A stretch of DNA of 64,000 nucleotides, from NCBI RefSeq assembly GCF_009765445.1, contig NZ_WHOY01000031.1, positions 648,273 through 712,272 of the forward strand, in the 5' to 3' direction. The position numbers were made by a program, and so were the translations under genes. Under the pieces are notes generated by a model. The model did not search any database. It had not been told where the DNA came from and worked only from the letters and a program-made list of their open reading frames with translations. Positions within the stretch are counted from its first letter, which is position 1. Each line of letters starts with the position of its first letter. Positions 61,752 through 64,000 of the stretch are shown here, in pieces. This DNA comes from Pantoea sp. BAV 3049 (GTDB taxonomy: Bacteria; Pseudomonadota; Gammaproteobacteria; Enterobacterales; Enterobacteriaceae).

Positions 61752-61824
61752 CGCGACAAAATGGCCAGAAGGTTCAATAATGGCCACTTGTTGACCATCA
61801 TCCGTGTAACAGATCAGAAAAAAG

Positions 61825-61861
61825 TGACCGGCTCCCGGTAGCTAAATCTGGTGGCCGGCCA
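61825..61861 (-). terminator. Terminator after the glutamate dehydrogenase gene
   Basis: TGGCCGGC pairs with GCCGGTCA on the minus strand, followed by CTTTTTTC. Confidence 0.7.
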
Positions 61862-61875
61862 TCTTTCATTTATTC

Positions 61876-63150
61876 TCAACCAGGGTAGATACCGCGATCC
61901 TTACGGGCCATCAGAATGCGTTCACAGGCCACGATATAAGCGGCTGTACGCAGGCTGCACTCTTTCTCTCTGGCTTTGTCCCAGACGTGGATCATCGCTT
62001 CGGTCATGATCTTGTCCATGCGGTCGTTGATTTCGCTCTCGCTCCAGAAGAAGCTGGCCATGTCCTGCACCCATTCGAAGTAGCTGACCGTCACACCGCC
62101 TGCGTTACAGACCACGTCCGGCACCACGGTGATACCGCGTGAACTGAGCACGTCGTCAGCTTCCGGATAGGTCGGGCCGTTTGCCCCTTCCAGCACCAGC
62201 TTACAACTCAGCTTTTCCGCGCGCTCACGGGTGATCTGGCCTTCCAGCGCCGCCGGGATCAGAATATCCATCTGAACTGTCCAGAATGCCTCGCTGGCAA
62301 TCTCTTCCGCGCCGCTGAATCCGGCGATTTTTTTACTGGCGGCCTGCCATTCGGTCAGCGCTGCCAGGTCAATACCGTCCGGGTTGAACAGGGTGGCTGA
62401 GTGATCCTGTATCACCACCACACGTGCACCGGCAGCCACGAACAGACGTGCGGCTTCGCTGCCCACGTTACCAAAGCCCTGCACCGCAATTCTCGCATCG
62501 GCAATCTCAATGCCCGAGCGGCGGGCCACTTCACGGCCGGTGATAAACACGCCGCGACCTGTGGCTTTTTCACGTCCCAGCGATCCGCCCAGATGGATTG
62601 GCTTGCCGGTGACCACACCAGTGATCGTGGTACCGTGGTTCATTGAATAGGTGTCCATCATCCACGCCATCACTTTGGCGTTGGTGCCGACATCCGGAGC
62701 CGGAATATCCTTTTGTGGTCCAATAATCAACCCAATCTCGCTGGTATACCGGCGAGTCAGACGCTCAAGTTCTCCTTCAGAGAGTTTGAAGGGATCGACG
62801 CGGATGCCGCCTTTCGCACCGCCGTAAGGCAGGTTAACTGCGGCACATTTGATCGTCATCCAGGCTGACAGCGCCATCACTTCGTTGAGGTCCACATCCG
62901 GATGGTAGCGGATGCCGCCTTTACCCGGCCCGCGTGAAAGGTTGTGCTGAACGCGGAAGCCCTCGAAATGGCGGATTGAGCCGTCGTCCATCTGCAGGGG
63001 GATATCAACAATCAGAGCGCGTTTGGGATGGCGAAGGGTATCGATCCAGCGGGTGAGATCGCCCAGGTAAGGGGCGACGCGGTCGATTTGTTGTAAGTAG
63101 GTTGACCAGGCCGTTGTGCTGCTGTCGGAAACGTAGGATAGCTTGTCCAT
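61876..63150 (-). CDS. Glutamate dehydrogenase, GudB/RocG type
   Basis: 424 residues; hexameric-type Glu/Leu/Phe/Val dehydrogenase interconverting glutamate and 2-oxoglutarate. N-terminal active-site blocks [20 protein letters not shown] and [15 protein letters not shown] carry the substrate-binding lysines; Rossmann motif [12 protein letters not shown]. The sequence resembles the NAD-type catabolic enzymes of Bacillus more than E. coli GdhA (447 residues, NADP). No gdhA symbol is given for that reason. AAAGG precedes ATG 63150. Confidence 0.88.
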   Translation of the reverse strand: MDKLSYVSDSSTTAWSTYLQQIDRVAPYLGDLTRWIDTLRHPKRALIVDIPLQMDDGSIRHFEGFRVQHNLSRGPGKGGIRYHPDVDLNEVMALSAWMTIKCAAVNLPYGGAKGGIRVDPFKLSEGELERLTRRYTSEIGLIIGPQKDIPAPDVGTNAKVMAWMMDTYSMNHGTTITGVVTGKPIHLGGSLGREKATGRGVFITGREVARRSGIEIADARIAVQGFGNVGSEAARLFVAAGARVVVIQDHSATLFNPDGIDLAALTEWQAASKKIAGFSGAEEIASEAFWTVQMDILIPAALEGQITRERAEKLSCKLVLEGANGPTYPEADDVLSSRGITVVPDVVCNAGGVTVSYFEWVQDMASFFWSESEINDRMDKIMTEAMIHVWDKAREKECSLRTAAYIVACERILMARKDRGIYPG

Positions 63151-63492
63151 AACAAACCTTTATTGAATTAGTTATATGTGCTGCAAAACCGCGGAGTGTT
63201 TAGTGCATATGACTTCTGCGTGGCTCAATCTATCACCGTTCTTATGTATGTAATCCTTTAAATTAATGTTAAATCTGTTGCGATATTGCGTTTGTACGAA
63301 TGGATGGCGAATAAATAATTAGGTAAATGGCAGGCAGTCTGATGGCGTTCAGTGTTATACCCATATTTATGCATATAAAGTGCATATCGTCCGATTTGGT
63401 GTTATTTTTCAAAACTTTGAATGCGATCAAATTCTGCCGTCAGGGTGAGTGAACCCGGCCGCGGCGAACCGTAAGATAACGGAGGAGTGTCG
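63151..63492. other. Divergent region glutamate dehydrogenase / dsdA
   Basis: 342 bases, AT-rich, no gene. GTGCATAT occurs at 63203-63210 and 63380-63387. The second copy is part of the inverted repeat ATGCA-N7-TGCAT at 63369-63385, a possible operator. Confidence 0.45.
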
Positions 63493-64000
63493 ATGGACGC
63501 CGATATGCAGCAACAGTTAAAAAATGCCTTTCCGCTGGTGAAGACACTGTGCGATCTTGAGCCGGTCACCTGGATTAACTCAAAGGCCACCAGCACCGAA
63601 GAGGGTATGCCTTATGTCGGACTCACAGCAGATCAGGTGGAAGAAGCCGCTCAGCGCCTGCAGCGTTTTGCTCCTTTTCTGATGAGCGCATTTCCGGAGA
63701 CGGCAGCGGCTCAGGGGATTATTGAATCCGCTATCGTCCCGTTACCCACACTGCAAAAGACGCTTGATGTCCGCCTGGGTATCAAATCTGGCGGCCATTT
63801 ACTGCTGAAAAAAGACAGCCATCTGCCAATTTCCGGTTCGATTAAGGCTCGTGGCGGCATCTATGAGGTGCTGACTCATGCGGAAAAACTGGCCATTGAG
63901 GCCGGACTGCTGAAGGAAAGTGATGACTACAGCATCCTAAATTCGCAGGCCTTTCGTGAGTTCTTCTCTCATTACCGCATCGCCGTGGGCTCAACCGGTA
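63493..64000 (+). CDS. dsdA: D-serine dehydratase DsdA, N-terminal part (cut by window edge)
   Basis: PLP enzyme that turns D-serine into pyruvate and ammonia. 169 codons are visible of about 440. Residues 104-121 ([18 protein letters not shown]) contain the PLP lysine, Lys118, the same number as in E. coli. [11 protein letters not shown] and the final IAVGSTG also match. ATG 63493 follows GGAGG by seven bases. The regulator dsdC and transporter dsdX are not on the upstream side, unlike E. coli. Confidence 0.95.
   Translation, partial: MDADMQQQLKNAFPLVKTLCDLEPVTWINSKATSTEEGMPYVGLTADQVEEAAQRLQRFAPFLMSAFPETAAAQGIIESAIVPLPTLQKTLDVRLGIKSGGHLLLKKDSHLPISGSIKARGGIYEVLTHAEKLAIEAGLLKESDDYSILNSQAFREFFSHYRIAVGSTG

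Noticed and set aside
1-64000. CRISPR arrays, tRNA/rRNA genes, prophage or insertion sequences
   Set aside because: No regular spaced repeats, no tRNA-like clover sequence with CCA end, and no transposase or integrase frame was seen.

Overview
The window is chromosomal DNA from an enterobacterium, most likely a plant-associated member of Erwiniaceae (Erwinia/Pantoea type). This is inferred from protein resemblance and gene order recalled from memory; no search was run. The backbone follows the replication-terminus region of Escherichia coli in inverted orientation: rsxC-rsxB-rsxA, ydgK, cnu, then ydgJ, add, malY, malX, malI, then ydgA, manA, fumC, tus, and further on ynfM, ynfL, mlc, bioD2, an osmU-type ABC operon, ynfD, ynfB, ynfA, ydfG and dcp. 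Two sites matching the Tus-binding Ter consensus lie near tus, so the segment is probably in the replication fork trap. No rRNA, tRNA, CRISPR array, phage or insertion sequence was recognised.

Layout. 1-7.2 kb: electron-transport complex genes rsxCBA, then a two-gene insertion (an MFS transporter and a D-apionate lactonase-like enzyme) before ydgK and the Hha-family gene cnu. 7.3-21.4 kb: a large sugar block inserted between cnu and ydgJ. It holds the ytfQRT-yjfF galactofuranose-type ABC transporter, a degraded repeat-bearing stretch, an orphan class II microcin-like precursor, and an L-arabinose locus (araBA divergent from araFGH-araC, no araD). 21.4-32.5 kb: ydgJ, add, malYX and malI with its operators, ydgA, manA and fumC. 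32.5-34.7 kb: tus, an H-NS-family gene and two Ter sites of the same polarity. 34.6-40.9 kb: a MarR regulator with an AbrB-type membrane protein, betT, two tandem DUF1471 genes, a TetR regulator and a short MsrA. 40.9-48.9 kb: ynfM/ynfL, mlc, bioD2 and the osmU-type operon. 49-57.2 kb: a DHA2-type efflux pump, a cold-shock-domain protein, ynfD/ynfB/ynfA, ydfG, guaD and dcp. 57.3-64 kb: bdcR/bdcA, hpxO, a racemase-like gene, yeaL, an unknown gene, a glutamate dehydrogenase and the start of dsdA.

How it works together. Much of the accessory content suits life on plants: uptake of furanoses and arabinose, possible use of the plant-wall sugar apiose, purine salvage and catabolism (add, guaD, hpxO), and osmoprotection (betT and the osmU system). 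Catabolite control is suggested by CRP-like sites before the MFS/apnL pair, the ara operons, malX/malI and mlc. The most unusual items are the orphan microcin-like gene, the isolated apnL pair, the doubled Ter sites around the H-NS-family gene, and several strong palindromes with no assigned regulator.
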